A stretch of 64,000 nucleotides of DNA from Volutella citrinella (Eukaryota > Ascomycota > Sordariomycetes > Hypocreales > Nectriaceae), in NCBI GenBank assembly GCA_034401135.1, contig JAWZSP010000002.1:3844001-3908000 (forward strand), given 5' to 3'. Numbering within the stretch: the stretch's first letter is position 1; each line of letters opens with the position of its first letter. A model generated the notes under the pieces. The model worked only from the letters and a program-made list of their open reading frames with translations, was not told the DNA's origin and did no database searches. Shown piece after piece: positions 33,755 to 44,959 of the stretch. A program made the translations under genes and the position numbers.

Positions 33755-35665
33755 ATGAGGCTCATTAATACCCGGACGCTCAAATTGCACGAGTTCGCCA
33801 AGCCGCCAGACCGATATGCCATCCTGTCGCACACATGGGGCAAGAGTGAGATCACAATCCAGGACTTCCACTCCATGTCTCCAAGTTCAAACCCGGAAAA
33901 GTTTGCCAAGATAGTTGCGACATGTCGACAGGCGCGGCTCCAGGACTTCGAATATGCCTGGATCGACACGTGCTGCATTGACAAGACCAGCAGCTCAGAG
34001 CTGAGTGAAGCCATCAACTCCATGTTCCAGTGGTATCAGAACTCGACTGTGTGCTATGCCTTTCTGGAAGACGTATATTCCAAGAGTGAGAACCAGCAGG
34101 AGCGTTTCGGAAGCACCACAAACCTGGGCTTTGGTCACAGCCAGTGGTTCAAGAGAGGCTGGACGCTGCAGGAGCTCATCGCTCCGTCGAAGATGGAGTT
34201 TTACAGCCGGGACTGGGAAAAGATTGGCGAGAAGAAGAACTTGGCCAAGCAGCTCGCCTCAACCACTGGGATAGACTCACAGGTCCTTGACGGAACTGTG
34301 GACTTCCGGCAGTATAGCATCGGGAAGCGAATGAGCTGGGCTGTGGGCCGGGAGACTAAGCGACCGGAGGATATTGCCTACTGCCTCTTGGGCATATTTG
34401 ATGCGCAAATGCCCTTGCTTTATGGCGAGGGGAGCAGCCGGGCTTTCATTCGCCTCCAAAAGCGGATACTCGAAGAGTCGGACGATGATACCATCTTTGC
34501 ATGGCGTGAACCCGCATCTACAGCCTCCAAAAACGAACCCCGCGGACTGCTGGCAACCAGCCCGGACTGGTTCCGCAACTTTCTCGACAAAGGAAACCAT
34601 GATGACGACGCGTCCGATGAGAACAACTCTGTTCCAAAAGACAATTTCGCCCAAGTTTGGGGCTCTCAGATGCCACAGGAGCCGATCAGGCTGACCAACA
34701 AGGGAATCAAGATCACCTCCAGGCTTTTGGACAAGCGATATCCCTGGGCGCCGGGTGACCTCCTCATCCTGCTTCTCAAATGCTACTTCAACGGCGATCC
34801 CAATGCTGCAGCCGGCATCTACCTTAAGCGCCATGGAGAAAACCACTACGTCCGAGTGCGCTCAACAGAGCTGGAGACGTATCATCCGAAAGCCATCCAT
34901 AAAGTCGACTCTATTTATGGCCTCGCCAGCATGGAAGACGTCCGGGGCCACCATTACGACGACCAGTGGACTACCACCGCGAGGATCGAGGGCGAGAAGA
35001 CGGAGGCGGAAATGCATGGCGCGGCGGGGGCTTCAGTCACGAAGAACTACGAGCACGCCTTCTACCTGTCCCGGAGGTTCCTCAAGCTATACGGCCTACA
35101 CGGGTCGTTTGACCTCGACCATATCTGGACCACCGACACGCGGGGCACCTGGCGGTCGTTTCTGTTCAACCACAAGTCGCACTCGGGCGACCTAGTGTTC
35201 AAAGTCCACGCCAAGTTCAAGACGGCGCTCATGTTCAGGGAGCGGACCGGCAAGGAATGCATCTTTGTGTTCCTAGGCGCCCGACCGCTGGGAGACGCAT
35301 GGGAGCACCAACTCGGTGCTGTGTGCATGTCTGTGAAGCAGGCGTCGGAGCTGCGCGGTCGCTTCGTCCGAGATGGTTTCAACGTCGACCTCCCCACGAC
35401 TGAGGGGAAAGGCGGCGCTGGGAGTTTGGTGAAGCTCTCGGTCTCAAACGGGGCCTCGGTCCGCCATATCTCCATGACGTCCTGTTTCGCGTGCGGCGTT
35501 CCCATGAAGGGGATTAGGATCGTGCGAGGGTCTTTGCTCCGTGACGTCTCAAAGTTTGCGGTCAAGACGGAGAGTTTCATGGTCTATTTGGCGGCCATTG
35601 CCTTCGCAGTTGCGCTCAACATGCTGCGGGATATTCCCGACCACACTGTAGACGTCGGCGTGTGA
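33755..35665 (+). CDS. HET-domain heterokaryon-incompatibility-type protein
   Basis: This is an intronless gene of 636 residues. The start at 33755 gives MRLINTRTLKLHEF, the usual opening just before the HET domain. HET motifs are visible in order: YAILSHTWG (about 25-33), FEYAWIDTCCIDKTSS, AINSMFQWYQNSTVCYAFLEDV, and WFKRGWTLQELIAPSKMEFY ending in RDW. GIFDAQMPLLYGEG follows, as in HET proteins of the Podospora HET-D/E/R type. The remaining ~400 residues have no NACHT or WD repeats. The last ~35 residues include a hydrophobic segment (FMVYLAAIAFAVALNML) that could be a membrane anchor. Family knowledge: HET domains trigger programmed death of incompatible fused cells, and many HET genes are of unknown specificity. 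No partner gene can be assigned from the sequence. Confidence 0.93.
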   Translation: MRLINTRTLKLHEFAKPPDRYAILSHTWGKSEITIQDFHSMSPSSNPEKFAKIVATCRQARLQDFEYAWIDTCCIDKTSSSELSEAINSMFQWYQNSTVCYAFLEDVYSKSENQQERFGSTTNLGFGHSQWFKRGWTLQELIAPSKMEFYSRDWEKIGEKKNLAKQLASTTGIDSQVLDGTVDFRQYSIGKRMSWAVGRETKRPEDIAYCLLGIFDAQMPLLYGEGSSRAFIRLQKRILEESDDDTIFAWREPASTASKNEPRGLLATSPDWFRNFLDKGNHDDDASDENNSVPKDNFAQVWGSQMPQEPIRLTNKGIKITSRLLDKRYPWAPGDLLILLLKCYFNGDPNAAAGIYLKRHGENHYVRVRSTELETYHPKAIHKVDSIYGLASMEDVRGHHYDDQWTTTARIEGEKTEAEMHGAAGASVTKNYEHAFYLSRRFLKLYGLHGSFDLDHIWTTDTRGTWRSFLFNHKSHSGDLVFKVHAKFKTALMFRERTGKECIFVFLGARPLGDAWEHQLGAVCMSVKQASELRGRFVRDGFNVDLPTTEGKGGAGSLVKLSVSNGASVRHISMTSCFACGVPMKGIRIVRGSLLRDVSKFAVKTESFMVYLAAIAFAVALNMLRDIPDHTVDVGV

Positions 35666-35830
35666 GGCAGCAGAGTTGGAATTATGGGCTGCACACTACC
35701 GAAACTACAATGCACAATTCACGGGCCAGCACATGGCTACGACAGGCATGATGCAAAAGCACGAGTATAAAATGATACCATTACAAAAATAAATGGTATT
35801 TACCAACGTCAATATACCAGTCCCTCCTTG

Positions 35831-37376
35831 CTAAGCACCTCTTCGCTTCTTGAGCTGAGCATCGAAAAGGCTGCGGGGCGTGACCTCCTCCCCCTTCTTG
35901 ACAAACATGCCATTTGAGCTGGGGTCTACGGTGCCCGTGCTTCCCACGGCCCAGTTGATGCCTAGAGGCGGACTCTGCACATTGATCGGTCCCCTGGTGT
36001 TCCATGCCACGCCACCATTCATCGTCCAGCCCTGGCCAGTCCCCGCCGTCTCGCGGTTAATGTACAGGACACTCGCGTCAGTGTCCTCGACGAGCAAGCC
36101 GTTGGACCAGCGCATGTGGGGGTACAGCTCCTGCAGCTCCGACTGCGTCGTGTGACGCAGGATGGCATTCGGGCCAGGCACCCGTCCCTGCGTCATGGCG
36201 GCAAAGGCCTTTGCGGTAGGTCGGCCGTACTGGCCGCAGTCACGGATGAGTACCTGGGAGCCCGAGATGTTGATGTCGGTGGGGTAACCCCCGGGGCGGT
36301 CGGTGTCGCGGTCGCGGAAGAAGGCGACCGAGTCGATGGTGATGCGGCTCGAGTTGTGCTGCAGGTCGATGGCGTTGTTGAAGCCCGTCATGTTGACGCT
36401 CCGCACGAAGCTGTCGACGGTCCAGGGGCTCATCCAGATGCCTGCGGCGTTGCACGGGTCGGCAACGTCGTAGATGTGGCCTGAGCAGGTCGGCTTTAGC
36501 GTCACGGACAGGTGCTCGACGCCCATCTCTCGCGAGATGGCGGGTGCGGTGTAGACGGCCACGGAGGAGTCCATGTACTTGCTATCGAGTGCATCGGTCA
36601 GAGGCATGGATAACGTGAGCGTCTTGCCCTTGACAGCAGTGATGGTTCGAGGCTGCTGGATCAAGGTTCCGGGCTGTTTGTAGGGCGAACAATGTCAGAA
36701 ACAACTATAGCGTTGAATTGGGTTGGGGACAACAAACCGCGAGCCATGTCTGCTTCTTTCCATCGCGAACCAACTTGTCCATACCATTAGCCTTGACCCA
36801 GGCTTCAGTCACTGCGCGTGAGACGAAGACCGTCTGGCCAGCCTTGAAGCCGGTAGCGTCCTTTACAGTCACCGCGTTCGCCCCGATGCCGACATATTTG
36901 TCCGTAATGCCGCTAACTAGTGACGGCTTCACCCGGCTGTTCGTGCCATTCCCGAGGGAGATGAGTGGCACGTCGACCTTCAGCTTGCTGACAGCCAGCT
37001 GCGTGGAGCCAACCCCCGATCCTCTCAGAACGGTGCCGTTGGCAATGGTGAGCCCGACTGAGACCTGGAACGTTCCCTTGCCAAGTTGCACGACACCGCC
37101 TCCTGCTGCCGCTGCCTGGTCCAGGGCTTTCTGGATCTTGGCTGTCTGGTCGCCACTCGAGGCATCCACTCGCACCAACGGCTTGCTTGAGTCTGATGGA
37201 AGATTCTTGTCTGAGCCGTGGTACCCACAGAAGCTGAAATCGGGCAGTCGGTCACCCCGGTCATTCTTGATGGATTGCCAGTTAACAGCCGTAGCTGCTG
37301 TAGTACCCTGGGCAAAAGAGAGCAAGCCCGCGAGCGCTGTAAGTGGTGTTGAAGGCAACATGGCGTGGAGATGCAT
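35831..37376 (-). CDS. Secreted right-handed beta-helix (pectin-lyase-fold) protein
   Basis: Two exons (37376-36738 and 36673-35831) encode 493 residues. The 64-nt intron uses GTTTGT...AAACAG. A signal peptide is visible (LPSTPLTALAGLLSFAQG), with a possible alternative start at the internal ATG five codons downstream. The opening DFSFCGYHGSDKNLP and the block KIQKALDQAAAAGGGVVQLG are typical of pectate-lyase superfamily proteins. The repeated NISGSQVLIRDCG and SVNMTGFNNAIDL strands fit a parallel beta-helix. Several N-glycosylation sequons occur (NMTG, NNSS, NISG). Secretion and a polysaccharide-lyase or hydrolase role are likely. I cannot name the substrate, because no catalytic triad of a specific CAZy family is clear to me. 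It converges with the HET gene, about 165 bp away. Confidence 0.8.
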
Positions 37377-37441
37377 TCATCGGTCACTTGATAGCCGGAT
37401 CTCACTAGAGCGTCTTTGTTTCACTGCCACGAGGTTTGACA

Positions 37442-37452
37442 CTTATATATAT
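37442..37452 (-). promoter_or_regulatory. TATA-like box upstream of the beta-helix gene
   Basis: On the reverse strand ATATATATAAG lies about 65-75 bp before the start codon at 37376. This is a plausible TATA element for an inducible secreted enzyme. The transcription start is not known. Confidence 0.4.
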
Positions 37453-39285
37453 TGTGCGCCTATCCGATTGCCGCTTCGGATCGTCGTTTCAGATGATCGG
37501 GACAGCGCACAGATCCGCGGCCCATGTAGCTGAGCGGAGAGCAGCTGAAAGTGTGCCGGGGTCCCGAAACACATTGAGGTAATTACAGTACTAAAGTGGC
37601 CCCAGCCGAAGGGAAACTTTGCTATGATGCCCTGGCTGTGCCCGGGCTGTGTAGGAACATCTGCAGTTTGTGGGGTGTAACAGATCAGCGCTGGGCCTTG
37701 GCACGGCCCGCGGGCCGCGTCGTCCAAACTTCCCCCATAATTACCAGTTTGGTTTCGGGTAAAAAGTGGGAATAGGAAACAGATATGGATGAGAGGGCCT
37801 GGAGGCGCGGAAGTAATTCCGGGCGACAAAGGCATACGACGCGGCGATGGAGGTGTCGATTGAACGACTATTTCGTTGAGCAGACAAGGCCGCTGGATAC
37901 TACTCATAACGAGCCGGGTTGTTGTCGCGCGTGTCAACGACTAGGCTCGAATATTCCTGACATGTTGGGGATTCATTTCTTGGTTATTATAGTTTCGGGA
38001 TTAAAAGTCTACTGATCGGAAACTCAACAGACATGTCGATGTTGCCCATAAAGGTTGCCCTGACTCAGCTGGGTCAGCAAGGTGCTTTGGAAACATCCAA
38101 GCAACTCGTCTGCCGCACCGCTGACGCCATCCTCATGCACTCAAAAGGGGAACGGCGAGACAACTCGGCAATACAGTCGCAGGGAAAGAGAACAAAAGCG
38201 AGAACGGCATAATCGGATCAGTGGCCAGGTCAGGGACTGTCAGGGTTGCGTCATCACGAGGCCTACGCAGCCGTGTTCGCAGCATAGCATTTTATTAGTG
38301 TTAAAGTTAGTAATTCGCCCACTAGCCAGAGACAGGCCAGGAGAGTGTCCGTCCAGGTGCACGCCCTACTTGACGGATGAGGAAATTCACGGTGGCCGTC
38401 GACCGTTAAGACGATGCGGGAGTGAGGCGGGCTCATCGTATTGGCAGCGGCAGAAAGGCAGCCGGCACGTGGATGCGGCGTGGACAGTGACGGCCTGTGC
38501 GATTGTGTCTGCCCCAGTCTCGACGGTGATCCATAAGAAGCGGTTACCTCCCACTGCTCTGTTCTGCCATAAACACCCGTCCGGCTAGCTCTTGGTGATT
38601 CGCAGCAATCCCAATCACAGACGCGCCCCAGCCAGTGTGCGCCAGACACCACACAAACAGCGTCTAGTAACTTCTGCTCCGGCCCGCGTGTCACGTAGTC
38701 GCGTGTACCACGTCACGTCAGTCATCCCCGCTGTGACTCTTACTCGCCACTCCACTGGCACACTGCCACCTTTGTGTCCTGCGCACCGCAGCGGGCTTGG
38801 GGGCCTGACCCAACCATATCCCTGTGCCAGCCCACGGCAGCCCGCACATAAGGCTGGACGACAGCCTCTCAGGCAGAGACGCCCAACTTCCCACTTGCAA
38901 GCGACTGAGTTTACTTTGCATTTCTTCCCTTCTACATAATCCTTCCACCATTTGTCATAATTGCACTCGGGTATTTCACTCTGCAACACCAACATCACCC
39001 ATCACCATCCCCACGCAAATCTTGCCCTCTTCTCAGTGGCGACCTAACAATCTGCTCCCACCCAAACCCAACCACAATCCACTCAAACACACGTCCCTAA
39101 CAAAAGTGGGGCCGTCGCTTTCTCCGCCTACCACACTCCACGTGCACGTTTTGGGTCTGCCCATCGCCAACGCCGCGCATTCTACAACTTTCCACCACTT
39201 CCCTTCTTCACATCAACAACACCTGCGCGCAGTCGCATCTCAAACACGACCACCCCCAACGCTCGATTCGATCGATTTCACATCT
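37453..39285. other. Divergent promoter region; C/A/T-rich RPB9 leader at right
   Basis: This lies between the beta-helix gene and RPB9. From about 38925 to 39285 the sequence is strongly C-, T- and A-rich (CCACC/CAACA/CTTCC repeats) and free of in-frame ATG before 39286, consistent with a long 5' leader. No other gene is supported. Confidence 0.5.
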
Positions 39286-40333
39286 ATGGCGACTCCCCAG
39301 TCCACCGCCTCTGACGAGGCCGCCAAGGATTCTAAGAACCTCGAGCAGATCACCTTCCGTTTCTGCTCCGAATGCTCCAACATGCTGTACCCCAAGGAGG
39401 ATGCCGATGCCCACAAGCTCCAGTTCACCTGCCGGACGTGCCAGTACACCGAAGAGGCCCAGTCAACCTGTGTCTTCCGAAACAATCTCAACACCTCCCA
39501 GGGTGAGACCGCCGGTGTCACCCAGGACGTTGGATCAGATCCCACGGTTAGTTTTACCACTCCGCCCAGCCTCTGCCTCGGCTGCGGCACCGTGATCTAT
39601 TGCTCCAAATGTTTCGAGCCCTGCATCGGACCCTGTGTTGCGACGTCCACCGAGACAAGTGAGGCCGGATCCCGCCAGAGCACCTGCCGCTTCAGCCTTT
39701 CCTGGGACAACGCCGACCCGTTTGACGAATATGACGAGGAGATGATGTCCGACGAGCACGAGCCCGAATCGGACGAGAATAGCGACTCGCAATCCGACAC
39801 GAGCGAGCGCTTCCACGAAGATGCCGTCATGATGATGGAACTTTGATTCACACAACACACTGGAGCCACGACATGTAAACTTATTACATCCTGGAACGAT
39901 ACATCGACATACAATCCACGGACTTTTACGACATGAAGACGGAGCAACCGAGACGATATTGGCAGAGACCATTTTCTGGCATAGCGGCTCATGTGCATGG
40001 GAATTTCGTACAGAGCGGACTAGACCCACGGAGTCGATGCTGTGTTTTTGTCTCTTGCGGGAGCCTTTGCTTTCATTGCTCTTCAAGACGGCTGGCTGAC
40101 TCTGTTTGTTTTTCTTCACTGGAACAGCTTCCCCGATCCAACAAGATTTGCCCCAACTGCAAGCACACGGAAGCAGTCTTCTTCCAATCTCAGCAGCGAA
40201 GCGCCGAAACTGGCATGGTAAGCGGCCAACCCACGCCTGCACCCCCGCAGTCTCAACACACCGAGTGCTAACCGGGAGCCGCGCGTAGAAATTGTTCTAC
40301 GTCTGCTGCGAATGTGGTTTCATTTTCTCATGA
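39286..40333 (+). CDS. RPB9: RNA polymerase II subunit RPB9
   Basis: This small zinc-binding subunit influences start-site choice, elongation and proofreading. Exons 39286-39546, 40128-40217 and 40289-40333 give 131 residues. The first zinc ribbon has FCSECSNMLYPKED and FTCRTCQY. The second has ICPNCKH, the conserved AVFFQSQQRSAETGM, and KLFYVCCECGF before the stop. The last intron (71 nt) has GTAAGC, a GCTAAC branch site and CGTAG. The first intron (GTTAGT at 39547 to AACAG at 40127) is 581 nt, unusually long here. It is needed to join SDPT to LPRSNKICP, a strongly conserved RPB9 junction. Without this splice the frame stays open for another 99 codons to a TGA at 39844-39846 (see findings). 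The start is the first ATG in the frame. It converges with the mitochondrial ribosomal gene. Confidence 0.9.
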
Positions 40334-40808
40334 GACAATCCGAGCGGAACCTCGATATACCCGCATGCGACCCATCTTGCATAGATGGAAGGTCGCTTCA
40401 TCTTTTGGCCCGGCGTTTAGGAGGTATGATAGGGGCGGCAGTTATAGAAATTGGGGTTAAGGATAGCTTGGGCTCTGGAGGCTCACACATGGTCTACATT
40501 AACATAAATCGTCAAAACGCAGTGTCCGAAGAGAGGACAACTAGCATTACATCATTCCATATTCCCAAATCGCATTTTATCTCATTGTTCACACGTGATG
40601 TGCGTATACTTAGCTGAAAGGTGTGTTGTATTTCGCATCTAAACGCCAGGCATATGCGTTAATATTCGTAGTTGTACAGTATCCCCCTCGTACACGTAGG
40701 TTTTCTCCTATCATGGGCTCACCCAGTCCTTGACTCCTTGTATTCTACACGTCGTTCGGGACGACTAACCACCGCCACCAGCTTCAACCACCAGCTTCCA
40801 CCACACAT
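40334..40808. other. Convergent 3' flanks of RPB9 and uL14m
   Basis: This is AT-richer non-coding sequence with no visible gene. It is expected to contain both polyadenylation regions. Confidence 0.5.
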
Positions 40809-41386
40809 CTAAGCCTGCATGGGAGCCATGGACAGGATCTTGCTCCACTTCTTGCGCTTCAGCTCGGCACCCACGGCGCCGTTGATGCGCGAACCGACGG
40901 GGTCGCCCGACTTGTTGAGCAGGACGCAGGCGTTGTCGTCGAAGCGGACGACGGAGCCGTCGCGGCGCTGGGTAGGGTACTTGGTTCGGACGATGACGGC
41001 GTGGCGGATGTCGCCGCGCTTGACCTTGTTGGCGGCAGACATGCCAGCCATGCCAGAGGAGGAGGCGCTTCGGTGCTCCTGGACGACGACAACGACTCGG
41101 TCACCTGTGCGCAGATGGCTTGTCAGCTAGGGCACCCCCAGAGGTTGTAAACACAGATTAATGCAATTGTATATCCCCCGACAACGTATCAAAGGACTGG
41201 GCTCGGGGTTCGGGGGCCTGGAGTCGTACCTATCCGGGCATGTCGCTTCTGGCCGACAACAAGAACGCATTCGACGAGGGCGGCGCCCGAGTTGTCGATG
41301 CAGTTGAGCATTGTCTGGACAGGTCAGTTGGGTCGTCCATTGAGGCTTCGGGGCATCCGGGATATTTGTACCTTTAATTGAATCAT
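40809..41386 (-). CDS. MRPL38: Mitochondrial large-subunit ribosomal protein uL14m
   Basis: Three exons give 131 residues: 41386-41372 (15 nt, MIQLK), 41314-41230 and 41104-40809. Introns of 57 and 125 nt restore MIQLKTMLNCIDNSGAA and HARIGDRVVVVVQ. The sequence follows bacterial/mitochondrial uL14 rather than cytosolic RPL23. Matching features are the TMLN(C)IDNSGA start, KVKRGDIRHAVIVRTKYP, RRDGSVVRFDDNACVLLN, and the KILSMAP end. It contributes to the subunit interface of the mitoribosome. No separate presequence is visible, so the N-terminus itself may be the targeting signal, as for other short mitoribosomal proteins. A model starting at the internal ATG (41311) would lose five conserved residues plus T. 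It is divergent from SET9. Confidence 0.93.
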
Positions 41387-42171
41387 CTTGACTGATTTGT
41401 AGCAGCTATCACGGAAAACACACCACTGGACCAGCTCCGAGTGAGGCCCGCGATATTCAAGATGGATGGTAGCGTCGAACTTTTCGGGACGATGGTCACG
41501 TGCATAGAAACTGGGGACCAATGGGGACTGGACGAGTTCCAGGTGCTGCGCCTCACAGCCCGGTTTCCTTTGCCTGCGACTTGCGGGTAGATGTGCACCA
41601 GCCACGTGGTCAGCCACAAGGACCACTCGTCGCCGGGCCAGCAGCCACCTCCGCTGGAATGCGACAAACTAGGCCTGGGCAATTCCCCCCCCTAAGCCAA
41701 AGCCTAGGCCAGCTACGACGATGTCATTCCACCTCCACCACCTCTCTCCTTCAATCCCGTGAAGGCCAGAGTGTCTGCGACTCTCGTGCTTCCGTCCCTA
41801 CCGCTCCTCGCTCCGCCAAACCGCTCCTTTACGGCCCCCGAGGCTCGACATCTGGCACCCCGAGCCGGGCGGATATCCCCTCGAATAGCTAATGACGTTG
41901 CGGGTGCTGAGCTGAGCTGTGTCCGGAAGTTCCCATCGCTTTCACTGCGCCTCTCCTTTTGGTCCACGACGATCGGCCCGTGGTTTGCGTTGGCCGCTGT
42001 GCTGACGGGGAATTGATTTTTTGGACGCTCACTTCATTTTCACACTTTGTTTTGTTTGTTGCCAGCTGTTTCCCGCCTGTGGGGGGGCAGAGAACCAAAC
42101 GACACACTCATTTCCATTTTGCACTCAATTGCGCCCTCAGGGGTCCGGAGCTGCAATTACCACTCGCCGCA
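41387..42171. other. Divergent promoter region of uL14m and SET9
   Basis: This is a non-coding spacer of about 0.8 kb containing CT-rich stretches. No TATA box is obvious and no RNA gene was seen. Confidence 0.55.
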
Positions 42172-44354
42172 ATGCCTCCCTCGAAAGCGGCGGCCTACAA
42201 GAAGCAGCGCGTGACGCTCGCCCAGATTTCGGCCTACGATGACATCCTCACGGATGCACTAGTTGACCACGTGAGTATTGCGAGCGACCGACACCCTCTC
42301 GTTGTTGTCTCCGGGGGGCTGACCGGGCGCAGGTGTTTTACTGGACAACTGTCCCCAAGAACCGCTCCTCCTACCACCCGTCACGGGGGATTCGAGAGGC
42401 GGAAATCACCAAAATCCTGCAGGACGAACTGGTCCTGAAAAAGGATCTGGCTGCGGCAGAGAAGCGGTTGCTAGCTACCGATGGGTTAAAACGATACCAC
42501 AATGGGTTGAAGACGGAGCATGAGAAGGAGAACTTCAGAAAGCATCTCCGACGCTACGCGCAGATATATCTTCCGGATTGCCCGTGGGAGGTCAATTCCA
42601 CCAATCGATACACGATTGTTTCGCATGAAGCCGCCGTCACTGCGAGGCGGCACATCAAGCGCAATGAGCCGATCAAGTACCTCTCGGGGATCCAGGTCAA
42701 CATCACGCCAGAGGAGGAGAAGGAGATGGCCTCAAGGAAAAAGGACTTTAGCATCGTCGTGAGCTCTCGCAACAAGTGTGCGAGCTTGTTCATGGGTCCG
42801 GCCCGATTCGCCAACCACGACTGCGACGCCAACGCCAAGCTGATGACCACGAGTCAATTCGGCATCGAGATCATCGCCGTGCGACCCATCGAACCCGGCG
42901 AGGAGATTACCGTCACATACGGCGACAACTATTTCGGCGAGGACAATTGCGAATGCCTGTGCAGGACTTGTGAGAGCAGGCTTAGGAATGCGTGGGAGCC
43001 GGAGCAGGGTGCCGAGATCACCAATGCGAGCATCGAGCAGGTCAAGCTGGAGGAGGGATATTCGCTCCGTCGCCGACGGCGAGATGATAGCATGGGAGGC
43101 TCGTCTAGACGCTCATCGGTTACGCCCGACATTCGACCTCGGGTTTTTAAATCGATTTCCAAGGGCTCGAGACTGAGCCAGGCCCGGGACACGTCGACAG
43201 TTCGGTCGCCCGCGCCAGCCGATTCTCCTCGAGGGCGTAAGCGCCCGCACGACGCATTGGCCACGCCACCGAAGACCCCGGCCAAGAGGATGAAGCACTT
43301 GATTGAGCCGGCCCGAATCGACTCATTTTCTTCTCGCAGCAGCTCCGTCAGTGGTAGCGAGTCGTCAAACAACGGAGACGTCGTGGAAACAGATGTGACA
43401 TCGCCAGAGAAGGAATCACCAGAACCTACCCTAGAGTCACCCACGAAGCAGAAGACAAGGGGACTAAAGCGCGAAACTTCGGATCAGAGTCAGAAAGCCA
43501 CCATGGAGCAACTAGCGCCTGTGTCTCCTCAAAGCTCGGACGGTGCCAGGTCGCCGCTATCGATCAGAACAGTGGGATTTGAGAGTGCCATGGTCGCTCC
43601 GCCTCGAGGGATGGCCACGATGTCGATTACAGCCATTCTCAACTCCCCATGCACATCGGATCCCATCAAAGTGGATGCGTCCGACACTTCAACTGTCACA
43701 GTCGCTACGAGCATTGAAGTGGAGACTGTAGAGGTTGCCAAACCCACGACTGTTGATGACAAGGCAGATAAAGAAGCGGAAGCAGAGGAGGAGGAAGATG
43801 TGCCTAAGCGCCGAAAGTACCAGCGACGCGTCTTTGTCAAGCAAACGACACCCCCTGCTCGGGTTAGGACACCGGGGGACTACCTCCTAACCCCGCTGCT
43901 GCTCTCGGAGCCCGAGATGGCCTGGATCCAGTGTACGAACTGCACCACGTACTTTGTGCAGCAGAATGCCTACGTCACAAAGTCATCGTGTCCACGGTGC
44001 GAGAAACACTCGAAGCTCTACGGCTACATCTGGCCAAAGACGGACAAGGAGGGGCACAATGACAAGGAAGAGCGAATTCTGGACCATCGCATCATCCATC
44101 GGTTCCTGGACCCCGAAGACGAGCGCCGCGTCCGAGGTCGAAAGGGCCTAGGAGCAACTCGGGCAGACACAGAAGAAGAGGAGGAGGGCGACGAGGAAGA
44201 AGAGGAGCCCTCAAGAGGCCGCAAGCTGAAAAGATACAGCATGAAGGGCTCAGCATCCCTGAAGAAGAAGGCTCAAGTAGAAGAGGACGAGATGTCTTCG
44301 AACCGCCGGAGCGGCCGTTTGCGGAGAGTCAGCAGCCGATTTGCCGACCGGTAA
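42172..44354 (+). CDS. SET9: Histone H4-K20 methyltransferase Set9 (KMT5/SUV4-20 family)
   Basis: Two exons (42172-42270 and 42333-44354) encode 706 residues. The 62-nt intron is GTGAGT...CGCAG. The N-terminal helical segment (TLAQISAYDDILTDALVDHVFYW) is typical of Set9. The SET domain spans about residues 110-245. It includes GPARFANHDCDANAKLM (the NHxC S-adenosylmethionine pocket) and GEEITVTYGDNYFGEDN, followed by a Cys-rich post-SET CECLCRTC. The long tail is rich in Ser, Arg, Glu and Pro, with basic nuclear-localisation-like patches (RRRRRDDS, KRRKYQRR). A late Cys cluster (CTNCTTYF...CPRCEKH) resembles a zinc ribbon. The enzyme methylates histone H4 lysine 20, with roles in DNA-damage response and heterochromatin. 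The catalytic residues appear intact. Confidence 0.93.
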
Positions 44355-44959
44355 CAGAAGCAATTTCATGCCGCGCATTAATCTAGTTTTGGGAGGATGT
44401 GCATTTCTGCAATAGCACCAAGCAGGAAACCCGGGGGTTCGAAGTGCTGATTTATGGCATGCGAAGAGAGATATTCGAATTGCAAAGTAATCCACGAGCC
44501 CTCGGAAAGGGCCGCGGAGTGTGAGAGTTAGGGTGGAGTATGGAGCAGCAACGACTTTCCAATAGGAAGTCGGTTTATAGTTGGACAGTGAAATAATAAT
44601 GATTAGAAGGCCCATGGATGTCTGATGCGACCCAATCCCGTTGCGAGGTGTGCGGCCAACGCGTTAGTGTCGCAGATTATCAGCCGGCGCGGCGCGGTTA
44701 TTTTGTTGATGTGAGTCATATCTGAGTCAACCACGCCGCGAAGCTCGTTTGTGGGCGACGGCATACGCCAAGAGTGTGGCCAGGTAATGGCTCGGGAATT
44801 GGCGAATCCAAAAAGAGACAGTGATGCGCACAGCTGGGGTGATTGATGCCACAAGCCATCATCCACCAACAGCATCGCATGATTGTGTATGCTGAAGCTC
44901 GACATCATACGACGGGGCTTGCGTCGCTCCGTACATTGTAAACATCTCAAGAAAATAAA
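44355..44959. other. 3' flank of SET9, weak reverse-strand coding potential
   Basis: One reverse-strand frame of about 115 codons (44603-44950) ends in a moderately protein-like stretch (APRRLIICDTNALAAHLA), but it has no domain and no supported start. I treat the interval as non-coding unless transcripts show otherwise. Confidence 0.35.

Noticed and set aside
39535..40242. 235-codon reverse-strand open frame across the RPB9 intron
   Set aside because: It overlaps RPB9 exon 2 in antisense, and no homology is recognisable.
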